This document shows, piece by piece, positions 1 through 8,635 of a DNA stretch of 64,000 nt. The notes beneath the pieces were generated by a model. It worked only from the letters and a program-made list of their open reading frames with translations, made no database searches and had not been told where the DNA came from. The DNA is from UBA1563 sp041667115. GTDB taxonomy: Bacteria > Bacteroidota > Ignavibacteria > Ignavibacteriales > Ignavibacteriaceae. Positions within the stretch are counted from its first letter, which is position 1. The number at the start of each line of letters is the position of its first letter. The stretch is from positions 62,001 to 126,000 of the forward strand of contig JBAYFO010000002.1 of NCBI GenBank assembly GCA_041667115.1, written 5' to 3'. The translations under genes were made by a program, and so were the position numbers.

Positions 1-213
1 TCCTTTACCTTTTCCACCGCCGTGGTGATTTCCTAAACCGCCTCTTCCGCGCGGTTTTCCGCCGCGACCGAGACCGTAAACAACTTCCTTGTTCTCTACA
101 GATTGCTCTGTGGTCTTTTCAGTTTGTGTTGTTTGTGTATCTTTGCAACGACCTCTTTTTCTTCCGGTCATTGCTCCTTCTCCTTGCGGACCTGTTCCAT
201 TAAAGTTTGGCAT
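1..213 (-). CDS. DUF5320 small Gly/Arg-rich protein, partial
   Basis: I read this directly from the minus strand. The gene starts with ATG at 213 and runs off the left edge, so only 71 N-terminal residues are visible. It opens MPNFNGTGPQGEGAMTGRKR followed by GRC, the glycine-rich opening with one conserved Cys that marks DUF5320. The rest is a Gly/Arg/His-rich tail. A clear GGAGG ribosome site lies 7 nt upstream of the ATG. DUF5320 proteins are usually small, of unknown function, and found beside NifB/NifX-type and Mrp-type iron-sulfur genes in anaerobes. Here it is the last visible gene of the radical SAM/CGGC operon, 29 nt after the CBM48 gene. The family call is firm; a role in metal-cluster handling is inferred from neighbours only. 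Confidence 0.8.
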   Translation of the reverse strand, partial: MPNFNGTGPQGEGAMTGRKRGRCKDTQTTQTEKTTEQSVENKEVVYGLGRGGKPRGRGGLGNHHGGGKGKG

Positions 214-242
214 AATTGCCTCCTTTTTACTGTTTAAATGCA

Positions 243-554
243 TCAAATTGCTAAAATCGAATTTTTAGAATCACCAAAATGAGTTAACACTTGCCTATCT
301 GCTTCAGCTTCATTCAACCACACTTCTCCGTCTCCCAAATATCTAAATTGATATTCTTTCCCTGCATTCAAATTACATTCTGCGCTAAACGAACCATCGG
401 GACTATTGTGCGAGAATTTATCTTTATGTATATCCCAATTGTTAAAATCGCCAACGAGATTGACATGTTTAAAATTTTCACTTACTTCTTTAGAAAGAAT
501 AAAGGTAACATGACAAATGCTACCGTCTTTTGAATATTTTTTTATAATAGCCAT
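243..554 (-). CDS. CBM48 (glycogen-binding/isoamylase N-terminal) single-domain protein
   Basis: This 103-residue protein is almost entirely one Ig-like CBM48 domain (about residues 10-100), with the characteristic VNLVGDFNNWD strand and the FRYLGDGEVWLND-like loop, here with LNEAEAD. Such domains occur in AMPK beta subunits and branching enzymes and bind alpha-glucans. Free-standing short versions are common in anaerobic bacteria and their ligand is unknown. There is no signal peptide, so it should be cytoplasmic. It follows the radical SAM gene by 3 nt, so it is very probably co-translated with it. A glycan-binding fold inside a cluster of Cys-rich and radical SAM proteins is odd, and I have no confident role for it. 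Confidence 0.8.
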   Translation of the reverse strand: MAIIKKYSKDGSICHVTFILSKEVSENFKHVNLVGDFNNWDIHKDKFSHNSPDGSFSAECNLNAGKEYQFRYLGDGEVWLNEAEADRQVLTHFGDSKNSILAI

Positions 555-557
555 AAC

Positions 558-1496
558 TCACCTCGTAATGTTTTTAATTAAAAAAGTATTGTCCGAATAG
601 GTAACTTCTTTCAATTGTTTTTCTTTAATTAAAGTATCAATAAAATCCCATGTGGAATTTGACCGTGACAAAAAATTATCAACAGCGTCTTTTCGCATTG
701 GATGAACTGAAAGGATGCTTAACAATTCCTTTTCGGTATCGGAAGAAAAGCCAAAGTTAGTCCCTTCATTATTGATGATAAGCTCTACATTGTTCAATAG
801 CCTGCTGAATACTTGATATGCCATGTTTAAATTTTCTTCCGATGGTGCACTTACTGATTTATCAGCCGGGGGACGCGTTGGCGCAAGAATGTAAGCTTTG
901 TGTAGATTTATTTCGCTTATTATTTGAGCGGTTTTACTCAGCGATTCAATATTATCGTTAAGACCTTTCACAAGCATCGTCTCGGTTACCAGCATTCCTT
1001 TAAAGGCTGAAGCAAATTCTTTTATCCCGGTTACAATTTTTTTGAGATCGAGTGAACCATGCGGTCTGTTAATTTTGCGCCAAATGTTTTCGTCAGCAGA
1101 ATCAATTTTCACCGACACCCAATCTGCCTTCATCAAATCGTTCTGAACTTTCTTCTCCCAAATCAAAGATGAATTTGTAATTACCGCTATTTTTATTCCA
1201 AATGATTTTAATCTCTCGATGGTTCTTCCAAGATTAATATCAAGGGTTGGTTCGCCGTCGGGTACAAAGGTCAGATAATCAATCTTCTCTCCGACTTTTT
1301 GTAGTTGCTGAATCTTGTCTTCTACTTCATTATAAATTTCATCCGCGGAGAAAAATTCTTTTCTTATAATTGACATTGAATCAGTCGATCCAACCTGGCA
1401 ATAAATGCACGAATAGCTGCACACCTTCGGAGGTATGTTATTAATTCCGAGAGATCTGCCTAATCTGCGCGACGGTATTGGACCGAAAAGGATCAT
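558..1496 (-). CDS. Radical SAM protein (COG0731-like)
   Basis: The 312-residue protein carries the radical SAM motif C26-x3-C30-x2-C33 (CSYSCIYC) after a GPIPSRRLGRSLGINN opening that is typical of the COG0731 group. The middle (about 35-240) is the TIM-barrel with the PDGEPTLD substrate/SAM strand. The last 65 residues resemble a small winged-helix unit (HPMRKDAVDNFL). It should cleave SAM through a 4Fe-4S cluster; the substrate is unknown. It lies 30 nt after the CGGC gene and 3 nt before the CBM48 gene, in the same operon as a second related radical SAM protein (2015-3064). The family is secure; the pathway is not. Confidence 0.88.
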   Translation of the reverse strand: MILFGPIPSRRLGRSLGINNIPPKVCSYSCIYCQVGSTDSMSIIRKEFFSADEIYNEVEDKIQQLQKVGEKIDYLTFVPDGEPTLDINLGRTIERLKSFGIKIAVITNSSLIWEKKVQNDLMKADWVSVKIDSADENIWRKINRPHGSLDLKKIVTGIKEFASAFKGMLVTETMLVKGLNDNIESLSKTAQIISEINLHKAYILAPTRPPADKSVSAPSEENLNMAYQVFSRLLNNVELIINNEGTNFGFSSDTEKELLSILSVHPMRKDAVDNFLSRSNSTWDFIDTLIKEKQLKEVTYSDNTFLIKNITR

Positions 1497-1526
1497 CTCT
1501 TACTTCTCGAATAAATTTTTCTACAG

Positions 1527-1973
1527 TTAATCATAAGCCAATCTTGTTTCTTTCTCTTTCAGGGTCGGCTCTGTTAATTCTTTCCACTCCTTTGTATTCC
1601 AAGTATCTAATTCCGTATGAGTTAAATAATATTTTTGCGGAATCGGATGAGTGCCAACAATAACTTTCAAATCGTATTTAGATTCAATAAACATTTTGAA
1701 ATGATCGATATAAGGACAAGGGGGAAAACCGACCACCATTCCGGTTGCAAAATGAATTACTTCTGCACCGTTTTTCTTTAACTCTTCCGGAGCGTATTCA
1801 ATGTTACCGCCCGGGCATCCGCCGCATGAAGTATAACCGACAAGCTCTACATCTTTATCTTTATAAATATCAAACGCTCCGGCTCTTTCTTTAATTGATC
1901 GGAAGCATTTTCCGCCGGCGCAGCTCTTGTATCTATCGCAAATAATAATTCCGATTTTTATTTTATTTTTCAT
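1527..1973 (-). CDS. CGGC-domain putative metal-binding protein
   Basis: This 148-residue protein has the CGGC motif at residues 50-53 inside VGYTSCGGCPGGN. It also has three N-terminal cysteines (C12, C18, C23 in ICDRYKSCAGGKC) and a late Cys in FPPCPYID, the standard pattern of the CGGC domain (PF08821). The cysteines imply metal or cluster binding. It is cytoplasmic (no signal peptide), and an AGGTG ribosome site precedes the ATG. Its position between two radical SAM genes, 41 nt after one and 30 nt before the other, places it in one transcription unit. The domain is well recognised but has no established biochemical function. Confidence 0.85.
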   Translation of the reverse strand: MKNKIKIGIIICDRYKSCAGGKCFRSIKERAGAFDIYKDKDVELVGYTSCGGCPGGNIEYAPEELKKNGAEVIHFATGMVVGFPPCPYIDHFKMFIESKYDLKVIVGTHPIPQKYYLTHTELDTWNTKEWKELTEPTLKEKETRLAYD

Positions 1974-2014
1974 TGAGGCACCTAAAAAACAAAATTGATT
2001 TATTTATAAACAAC

Positions 2015-3064
2015 TTATTTACCCACTTCTACTTGAGGCGCATCAACCATCATAAAATAATTTTTCCCGTTGAAATCAGTTTCCTTGATAATCTCATTCT
2101 CTATCAGTTCATTTAGTTTTTTTAATTCTCCATTTCCTTTAATAAAATGTTTTACCGCATCTACTCCTATTGGATGAATTGAGAGCAATCCCATAAATTC
2201 ATTTTCAAAATCATCGGTTGCAAAAAATTCTTCGGTTTCCGGACAGCATAGCAGAACCGGGTTTGTGACTTTCTCTTTAATCAGTTTGGATAATTGGTTA
2301 AGTGTGTCTGCATCCGGGCTAACTGCGTAACTTTCTGCCGGGGGGAACATCGGAGTCATGAAGTAAGATGTTTCATGTCCTAGTGTATTTAAATAATTAG
2401 CTAGTTGTTCAATTTCGTCAGCGTTATCATTTATGTTTTGTATGAGTGTTGTTTCAGTAGTAAGTGTACCTTGAAATCTTTTTGAGAATTGTTTTATTCC
2501 TTCTAAAATTTTATCGTATTGTAATCTTTGATGAGGACGATTTATTTTCAACCAGGTGTCTTCATTAACCGTATCAATTTTAAGTGAGACATAATCAGCA
2601 AACATTAAATTTTCTTGTATGTTTTCGTTCCATATTAACGCGGAGTTTGTGAAGACCGCTATTTTATAACCAAATTCACGGAGTAATGAAATTTCTTTCG
2701 AAAGATTCGCATCAAGTGAAGGAGCCCCGCTACCGGCAAAAAGAATATAGTCTATCTTTTTACCGCTCTTTTTAATTTCTTCCAGCTTATTTTTAACTGA
2801 GATATAAAGTTCGTATGGTGATAAACAATTTTCTGAGCAGACAGAACAGCGTGAGGTTTTTCCGCTTGGGCAATAAATACAGTTGTACGAACATGTGTTT
2901 GCCCTCGCGTTATTAATCCCCAGCACTAAACCAAGCCTTCTTGAACGCACCGGTCCATAGACTACTTTACTCTTAAGTGTTTTATTAGAGAGGATACTCC
3001 TTTCCAATTTTGCGCAAAGTGTTTTTATTGCGTTTCTAAACCAACCAACTATTTGACTATTCAT
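2015..3064 (-). CDS. Radical SAM protein with extra cysteine cluster
   Basis: First gene of the minus-strand operon, 349 residues. After a 34-residue N-terminal extension comes the same opening as the 558-1496 protein (VVYGPVRSRRLGLVLGINN), then the radical SAM motif C58-x3-C62-x2-C65. Unlike its paralogue it immediately continues SGKTSRCSVCSENC, adding C73, C76 and C80, which could hold a second cluster or bind metal. The C-terminal region again looks like a winged helix (HPIGVDAVKHFI). The pair probably arose by duplication. The start follows a divergent intergenic region with a candidate sigma54 promoter, so the operon is probably under the neighbouring activator. Substrate unknown. Confidence 0.85.
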   Translation of the reverse strand: MNSQIVGWFRNAIKTLCAKLERSILSNKTLKSKVVYGPVRSRRLGLVLGINNARANTCSYNCIYCPSGKTSRCSVCSENCLSPYELYISVKNKLEEIKKSGKKIDYILFAGSGAPSLDANLSKEISLLREFGYKIAVFTNSALIWNENIQENLMFADYVSLKIDTVNEDTWLKINRPHQRLQYDKILEGIKQFSKRFQGTLTTETTLIQNINDNADEIEQLANYLNTLGHETSYFMTPMFPPAESYAVSPDADTLNQLSKLIKEKVTNPVLLCCPETEEFFATDDFENEFMGLLSIHPIGVDAVKHFIKGNGELKKLNELIENEIIKETDFNGKNYFMMVDAPQVEVGK

Positions 3065-3121
3065 TTTGTACCACTCGTATTAGATTAATTCCGTAATGCT
3101 AATTTTGTTCCAAATAATTAC

Positions 3122-3137
3122 TGCGTTTTTTGCGCCA
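3122..3137 (-). promoter_or_regulatory. Candidate sigma54 (-24/-12) promoter
   Basis: Reading the minus strand, TGGCGCAAAAAACGCA has GG and GC dinucleotides separated by exactly 10 nt, the invariant spacing of sigma54 promoters (consensus TGGCAC-N5-TTGC). The GG corresponds to 3135-3136 and the GC to 3123-3124, which puts the transcription start near 3111 and leaves a leader of about 50 nt before the radical SAM start at 3064. The -12 part (ACGC rather than TTGC) is imperfect. A sigma54-activator gene lies divergently next to it, which strengthens the call. No mapping data. Confidence 0.55.
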
Positions 3138-3163
3138 TTGTCAACATTTTGGAATAAGTAGCA

Positions 3164-3200
3164 TTGCATTATCGCAACGAATATTGCAGCGTTATTGCAA
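3164..3200. promoter_or_regulatory. Paired TTGC...GCAA inverted repeats, candidate activator binding site
   Basis: Two perfect inverted repeats sit side by side: TTGC-N6-GCAA at 3164-3177 and TTGCA-N7-TGCAA at 3184-3200. They lie about 50-90 nt upstream of the predicted start of the sigma54-type promoter and just upstream of the activator gene. That is where an upstream activating sequence for the Fis-type HTH of the 3246-4979 protein would be expected. They may also serve autoregulation. The symmetry is seen directly; the role is inference. Confidence 0.45.
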
Positions 3201-3245
3201 TCTTGCATATTTGTGCTTATATTTTGCAACAGTTTGGAGAAAAAA

Positions 3246-4979
3246 ATGGCAGATGTTCAGCAGATAATTGATAAAAATAAAGAAACTTTAATTATTCCCG
3301 ATGGAATTGCGGTTATAGGTAAAGATCAAAACATCATCGTGTTCAACGAAGCTGCTTCGCGGATCACCGGCTATTCTGAAGATGAAGTGATTGGAAGAAA
3401 GTTTGAATTTCTTTTTGGAGAAAAAATTGATGAACGAAAATCCATTCTTGAATCATTAGAGGAAAATATCGCGTTTAGTAACCTTGCTATTAACATAACA
3501 GACAGCAAAGGACACATCAAGAATGTTCTTGCCTCAATTACTCCTATTAAAAGAGATGGAATTGTTTTAAGTGTGGTCTTTGTTTTCAGAGATACAAAGG
3601 AGATGCTTTCTTTGGCGGAAGAAATTCAGCAGAAAACTTCTGAACTCATCAACCAAAAAAATAAACTTGATGCAATCTTTAACAGTAATATTGAAGGGAC
3701 ATTTACAATTGATAACGACTGGAATGTAACTTCTTTCAATACATCGGCAGAAAAGATAACCGGCTATAAAAAATTTGAAGCAATCGGGAAAAAATGCTGG
3801 GATATTTTTAATTCATCGCTTTGCCGCAACGGATGCCACATGGAACAGACAATTCCGAAAGGAAAACCGATGATTGGTAATGAGTTGGAGATACTACACA
3901 AAAGCGGGAGAAGTATTCCCATACGTGTCAATTCAGCTATTCTCATCAATAACAAAAATGAAAACATCGGCGCTGTTGAAACATTTATGGATATCTCGGA
4001 AATCAGAAATTTATCCTCTCATCTCCGTGAATTTTTTAAATATGAAAATATTGTTGGCAGAAATAAAGAAATCAAACAAATTATTTCCGTACTTGAAAGT
4101 GTGTCGCAAACGGATAGTTCTGTTTTAATAACCGGGGAAAGCGGAACTGGAAAAGAATTGGCGGCGCGTGCAATTCATTTAAATAGTCCAAGAAAAACCG
4201 GACCATTTATAGCGGTTAACTGCAGTGCGTTTGTGGAATCGCTAATCGAAAGCGAATTATTCGGACATGAAAAAGGAGCTTTTACCGGAGCAATTAAAAC
4301 GAAGATTGGAAGATTCGAGCTTGCTCAAGGAGGTACGTTGTTCCTGGATGAAATAGGAGATCTTTCTACTGCTGTGCAAACAAAACTGCTAAGAGTTTTG
4401 GAAACGCGTGAGTTTGAGAGAGTCGGCGGGAATAGATCTATTAAAATGGCTACAAGGATAATTGCCGCGACTAATAAAAATCTCGCTGAAGAAATCTCTA
4501 CTGGAAGATTTAGAGAGGATTTATTTTACCGAATCAATGTAATTAATATTCATCTTCCTCCGCTTAGAGAAAGGATGGATGATTTTCCCTTATTAGTAAA
4601 TCATTTTATTGAAAGTTTCAACAAGAAATTCAATAAAAACATCAAACAGTTTTCATCATCTGCTTATGATCTGGTGATAGATTATAACTGGCCCGGAAAC
4701 ATTCGAGAGCTAGAAAATGTTATTGAGCATTGCTTCGTTTTATGTAGCGGAGATATCATCCAGGTTGAATGTCTTCCAAAAAGATTGAGAGAACCCGGTA
4801 AAAAAAATATAGTATTGAATAATCCCGATGTACAAAAAGGTTTTAAAGAAACTGAAAAAGAATTGATCATTTCTGTTTTAAAAAAGAATAATCATAACCG
4901 GACTGAAGCAGCAAAAGAGTTGAATATCAATCCCTCTACTCTTTGGAGAAAAATAAAGAAGCATGACATTAAAATATAA
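3246..4979 (+). CDS. Sigma54-dependent activator with two PAS domains and Fis-type HTH
   Basis: I place the start at ATG 3246 (577 residues) because GGAG lies 7 nt upstream; an in-frame start at 3195 would overlap the inverted repeats. Order: PAS 1 (about 15-115), PAS 2 (about 130-255), AAA+ domain (about 270-510) and a Fis HTH at the C terminus (NRTEAAKELNINPSTLWRKI). The AAA+ part has Walker A GESGTGKE, the sigma54-contact loop GAFTGA, and Walker B TLFLDEIG. PAS 2 contains three cysteines in CWDIFNSSLCRNGCH, so redox or metal sensing is possible. There is no receiver domain, so the signal is probably sensed directly by the PAS domains. It likely controls the divergent radical SAM/CGGC/DUF5320 operon. 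Confidence 0.92.
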   Translation: MADVQQIIDKNKETLIIPDGIAVIGKDQNIIVFNEAASRITGYSEDEVIGRKFEFLFGEKIDERKSILESLEENIAFSNLAINITDSKGHIKNVLASITPIKRDGIVLSVVFVFRDTKEMLSLAEEIQQKTSELINQKNKLDAIFNSNIEGTFTIDNDWNVTSFNTSAEKITGYKKFEAIGKKCWDIFNSSLCRNGCHMEQTIPKGKPMIGNELEILHKSGRSIPIRVNSAILINNKNENIGAVETFMDISEIRNLSSHLREFFKYENIVGRNKEIKQIISVLESVSQTDSSVLITGESGTGKELAARAIHLNSPRKTGPFIAVNCSAFVESLIESELFGHEKGAFTGAIKTKIGRFELAQGGTLFLDEIGDLSTAVQTKLLRVLETREFERVGGNRSIKMATRIIAATNKNLAEEISTGRFREDLFYRINVINIHLPPLRERMDDFPLLVNHFIESFNKKFNKNIKQFSSSAYDLVIDYNWPGNIRELENVIEHCFVLCSGDIIQVECLPKRLREPGKKNIVLNNPDVQKGFKETEKELIISVLKKNNHNRTEAAKELNINPSTLWRKIKKHDIKI

Positions 4980-5021
4980 AGATAAATTGATTCGGATAAG
5001 ACCGTTACACATTTGAGATTA

Positions 5022-5912
5022 TCAAACTAATTTTTTGGTCTCACACTTATCACATTCAAACTGAAGCGTAGTATGATTAATTTCATACCGCTCGTGGAGT
5101 TCAAGTTCAATGAGCTTTTGAATATCTATTGTTTTGCTCACAGCCATATCTTCTACTTCAATATGCGCTTCAAAGTGAGTATCGTTGTCATTTAATTTCC
5201 AGAGATGCACATGATGAATGTTAACGACACCGGGAATTCCTTCCACCAGAATTTTTAAGTCATCCAAATTTATTCCCGCCGGAGAGGACATCATTATCAC
5301 GTTTAGAGATTCCTTTACAATCTCGTACGTCATTTTTAAGATATAAATGGAAATGAGAATTGTCAAGAGAGGATCAATCCAGTAGATTTTGAAAAATATT
5401 ATAAACAACGCTCCTATGATTACCGCAAGACTTGAAATGGCATCGCTCAACAAGTGGAAATATGCGGCACGAATGTTTAGATTATTCTTAGACCCTTTTT
5501 TTAGAAGAAGAGTTCCTACAACGTTGGCTGTTAATCCCAACGAAGCAACTATCAACATTATACTTCCAGCGATGGGTGAAGGGTTATAAAATCGTTCGAT
5601 TGCTTCTTTGATTAAAAAGAAACTGATAATGATCAAAGTGCTTGCATTTATGATTGCCGCGATGATCTCTGCTCTTTTTAAACCGAAAGTGTATTTCAAC
5701 GTTCGAGGCATTTTACTCATCCGCATGGCGATGTAAGTGATAATGATCGCAATGCCGTCGCTAAAATTATGTAGCGCATCGGAGATAAGGGATAAGCTTC
5801 CGGAAATCAATCCGCCGACCACTTCCGCTATCGTTATAAAAAAGTTCAACGCCATGGTGATGAACAAATTTTTCTCGGAAGTTTCTTCCGCTTTGTTATG
5901 ATTATGCGACAT
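5022..5912 (-). CDS. Cation diffusion facilitator (Zn2+/Co2+ efflux, CzcD/ZitB type)
   Basis: A 296-residue CDF transporter with a short His-rich N terminus (MSHNHNK), six transmembrane helices (about 17-200) and a cytoplasmic C-terminal domain (about 205-290). The zinc-site HxxxD pair is visible in TM2 (H48/D52 in SDALHNFSD) and TM5 (HLLSDAISS). Members exchange Zn2+, Cd2+ or Co2+ for protons across the inner membrane. The C terminus ends in a CDKC pair (FECDKCETK), which may help sense metal. It is a single-gene unit facing the sigma54 activator, with only about 40 nt between the two 3' ends. Confidence 0.93.
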   Translation of the reverse strand: MSHNHNKAEETSEKNLFITMALNFFITIAEVVGGLISGSLSLISDALHNFSDGIAIIITYIAMRMSKMPRTLKYTFGLKRAEIIAAIINASTLIIISFFLIKEAIERFYNPSPIAGSIMLIVASLGLTANVVGTLLLKKGSKNNLNIRAAYFHLLSDAISSLAVIIGALFIIFFKIYWIDPLLTILISIYILKMTYEIVKESLNVIMMSSPAGINLDDLKILVEGIPGVVNIHHVHLWKLNDNDTHFEAHIEVEDMAVSKTIDIQKLIELELHERYEINHTTLQFECDKCETKKLV

Positions 5913-6083
5913 AATTTCTCTTTAAAAATCTTTTAGTATTTTTTTCTCAACTCTTTGCTTTAAATTTTTTAGTACAAAATTAACTGCTTTTTATTTACTT
6001 GGCAAAGTGCTTATCAGTTTTATCTGACAAAAACACAGCTTCCCCATAAAAGAGTTTGGCGTTCATTAATTTTCCTAATTTCA

Positions 6084-8177
6084 CTAAAGTATTGAATTAT
6101 CAACACTACCGGAAATTGGAACAGTAAAAAAGAATGTACTCCCTTTGCCTTGTTCGCTTTCAACCCGGATTTTCCCTCCATGTCTTTCAATCATTTCTTT
6201 GCAAAGTAATAAACCCAAACCTGTTCCATGTTCGTTCGCTGTTCCATTTGTGCTGATGGTTTTTTCCAGTTTGAAAAGCTTGTCAACATTTTCTTTATTA
6301 ATTCCCACACCTGTATCAGAAATTGAAGTCTCCACATAATCTTTAATAATTTTTGACGCTAATATAATCTTACCACCCGGATTAGTAAACTTTATTGAAT
6401 TGGAAATAAGATTCCTAACAATTGTATGTAACATATTTTTATCCGCTTTAACAAAAATGGAAGTATCAATTGTGGAAATGAGTCTTATTCCTTTATTGAG
6501 TGCCGTCTGCTTTGCCAGGGAGAGTGTCGGAATTAATTCCTCGACCAGATTAAGATTCTCAGGATCATAGGTCATCCTACCGGTTTGTATTCTTGCCCAT
6601 TCTAATAAATTTTCTAAAAGTTTGTAAGCGCTGTGATTTAATTCATTGATGCCATTAATAAAAGATAATCTTTCTTCTTCAGATAATGTTTCGTATTCTT
6701 CTGATAATATTTTAGAATAGCCGAGTAATCCTTGGAATGGGCTTTTCAAATCATGGGCAATAATTGAAAAAAATTTATCTTTGGTCCCGTTTAGTTCGGC
6801 AAGTTCAAGATTTTTTTGCAGAATTTCTTTTTCAACTCTCTTTCGTTCAGTGATGTCGCGTTCGACAAACAGCAGACCCGCAGGTTTACTATCTGAATCA
6901 AGTAACACGGCAGAATTCATATCAATAAAAAAACGGCTTTTGTCTTTTTTTATAGCGAGATATTCTGTAAGACCGTCATTTTTTGTACCAGCTAGCAATT
7001 TGCGGATATTATCAAATAACAATTCATGATATGAAGGATCAATAAAATCAAACGCTGATCTTCCAAAAAATTCGTCTTTTTGTTCTACGGTATAGCCATA
7101 CATTTTCACTAACTTATCAGACATTAGTTGAATCTTTCCATCTAACGATACCATTCCAATTCCATCCGGAGAGGCGGATATAATGGCTTCTAATTTTTGG
7201 TTGCTTTGCTGCTGAGCCTCATTTGCTAGTTTACGTTCAGTTATTTCTCGTTCGACATATAGGATACTCGTTGGATTACCGTTACTATCAAGAAGCACAC
7301 TTGCATTCACATCTATATGAAACCGGCTCTTATCCTTTTTTAAAGCTATATATTCATTAATTTTATGATTAGTTTCACCCGCAAGCAATTTGCGGGTATT
7401 ATCTATCAATATCTTGTGACTCGAAGGGTCGATAAAATCATAAATTGATCTCCCTAAAATTTCGTCCATCTGGTCCACAGAATAACCATGTAATATTAAT
7501 AATTTTTCGGAGATATGTTGTATTTTCCCATCTAATGAGATTATCCCAATTCCATCGGGTGAGGCCGATATAACAGCCTCCCATTTTCTACTGCTTTGTT
7601 GCAAAGCTTCTCTAGCGAGTTTTAATTCCGTTATGTCTGTTAGAAAATTCAAGGTGGCGGGTTTTCCCTCCCAATCAATTAGCACTGCGTTCATATAGAC
7701 CCAACGAGTGCCTCCATTTTTGTTTAGCAACTGGAAAATATAATAACCCGGAACATACTCACCTTGCAATCTCTTTCTATAATTGTCAACGACAAGTGCC
7801 CGGTCTTCGGGATGAACAAACAGTGGGAACGGAGTTTCTTCAATTTCCTTCTCTGAATAACCGGTCATGGTTCTTGTCATAGGATTTGAAAGCCTAAGCA
7901 TCCCATCTTGAATCACAACTATTGCCTCGTTAGCGCTGTCAACCAGTAAGTGATACTTATGTTTACTTTCTCTCTGTTCCTCCTCGGCTCGCTTGTGGTC
8001 TGCAATCTCTTTCGTCAGTTTTTCATTTATCTTTTGCAAATTATCGTTTGCTTTTGAACGTTGTATCGCCCATTCGTTAGCATCTTTTTGATAAGTCAAT
8101 TTTAACTGTTCATTTTCCTGATGTAGCTTATGTAATTCTTGCAGAAGTTCTTTATTAGTTTTTTTTCTATCGTTCAT
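6084..8177 (-). CDS. Soluble multi-PAS sensor histidine kinase
   Basis: A 697-residue kinase with no transmembrane segment. Order: coiled coil (about 1-70), PAS 1 (about 73-190), PAS 2 (about 195-320), PAS 3 (about 322-445), HisKA and HATPase. The phosphorylated His lies in FSIIAHDLKSPFQG. The ATP-binding domain keeps the N box (LISNSIKFT), G1 (DTGVGI) and G2 (GTGLGL), so it should be active. PAS 2 and PAS 3 are strikingly alike, both opening SPDGIG and containing FIDPS and RKLLAG, so they look like a tandem duplication. No response regulator gene is adjacent, so its partner is elsewhere. Confidence 0.93.
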   Translation of the reverse strand: MNDRKKTNKELLQELHKLHQENEQLKLTYQKDANEWAIQRSKANDNLQKINEKLTKEIADHKRAEEEQRESKHKYHLLVDSANEAIVVIQDGMLRLSNPMTRTMTGYSEKEIEETPFPLFVHPEDRALVVDNYRKRLQGEYVPGYYIFQLLNKNGGTRWVYMNAVLIDWEGKPATLNFLTDITELKLAREALQQSSRKWEAVISASPDGIGIISLDGKIQHISEKLLILHGYSVDQMDEILGRSIYDFIDPSSHKILIDNTRKLLAGETNHKINEYIALKKDKSRFHIDVNASVLLDSNGNPTSILYVEREITERKLANEAQQQSNQKLEAIISASPDGIGMVSLDGKIQLMSDKLVKMYGYTVEQKDEFFGRSAFDFIDPSYHELLFDNIRKLLAGTKNDGLTEYLAIKKDKSRFFIDMNSAVLLDSDSKPAGLLFVERDITERKRVEKEILQKNLELAELNGTKDKFFSIIAHDLKSPFQGLLGYSKILSEEYETLSEEERLSFINGINELNHSAYKLLENLLEWARIQTGRMTYDPENLNLVEELIPTLSLAKQTALNKGIRLISTIDTSIFVKADKNMLHTIVRNLISNSIKFTNPGGKIILASKIIKDYVETSISDTGVGINKENVDKLFKLEKTISTNGTANEHGTGLGLLLCKEMIERHGGKIRVESEQGKGSTFFFTVPISGSVDNSIL

Positions 8178-8521
8178 AATTTATTGTCAAGTACTTTCTG
8201 AGTTATAATAATAACCGTTCACTTAAATTTCGTCGCTGAAAGCTGGTTAAAACTTAGCATTTCTTAATCACAATCCAATCTATTTATCATCGAATTATTT
8301 CACATTTAATTTAGTGCTTTCTTCTTACCAAAAATCTCAGTGGTTTTTTGTTTATATCCATTAAATATGTCATCTGAAATTAATAGAAGACTTCTGAAGT
8401 ACAAATTCTGTTCCCCTTTATTCCAATAAAGAATATTCAAAAAATTGATACTGGCTATATCCGTACAAGCTCCAGTCGCTAAAAAGCGAAAATCATCGGG
8501 AATTTTACAAGGTTTAAAAGC
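8178..8521. other. Intergenic region without a recognisable gene
   Basis: About 340 nt between the kinase start and the tRNA terminator. It is AT-rich with stops in all frames; I saw no RNA gene, repeat or convincing promoter in it. Confidence 0.5.
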
Positions 8522-8557
8522 AAAAAAGCCCGAATACGTTTAATATTCGAGCTTTTA
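8522..8557 (-). terminator. Rho-independent terminator after tRNA-Arg
   Basis: On the minus strand, a 10-bp stem (AGCTCGAATA with TATTCGGGCT, one G-T pair) and a 7-nt loop are followed by a T run. It lies a few nt beyond the 3' end of the tRNA, as expected for its terminator. Adenines on the far side give it partial bidirectional character. Confidence 0.8.
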
Positions 8558-8561
8558 TAAG

Positions 8562-8635
8562 TGCACCCGCAGGGATTCGAACCCCGAACCTTCTGATCCG
8601 TAGTCAGATGCTCTATCCAATTAAGCTACGGGTGC
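8562..8635 (-). tRNA. tRNA-Arg (anticodon ACG)
   Basis: A 74-nt cloverleaf read on the minus strand: 7-bp acceptor stem GCACCCG/CGGGTGC, D arm GCTTAATTGGATAGAGC, anticodon stem TCTGA/TCAGA around loop CTACGGA (anticodon ACG, normally deaminated to ICG), a 5-nt variable loop, and a T arm with loop TTCGAAT. The discriminator base is A and CCA is not encoded. It reads Arg CGN codons. Confidence 0.97.
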
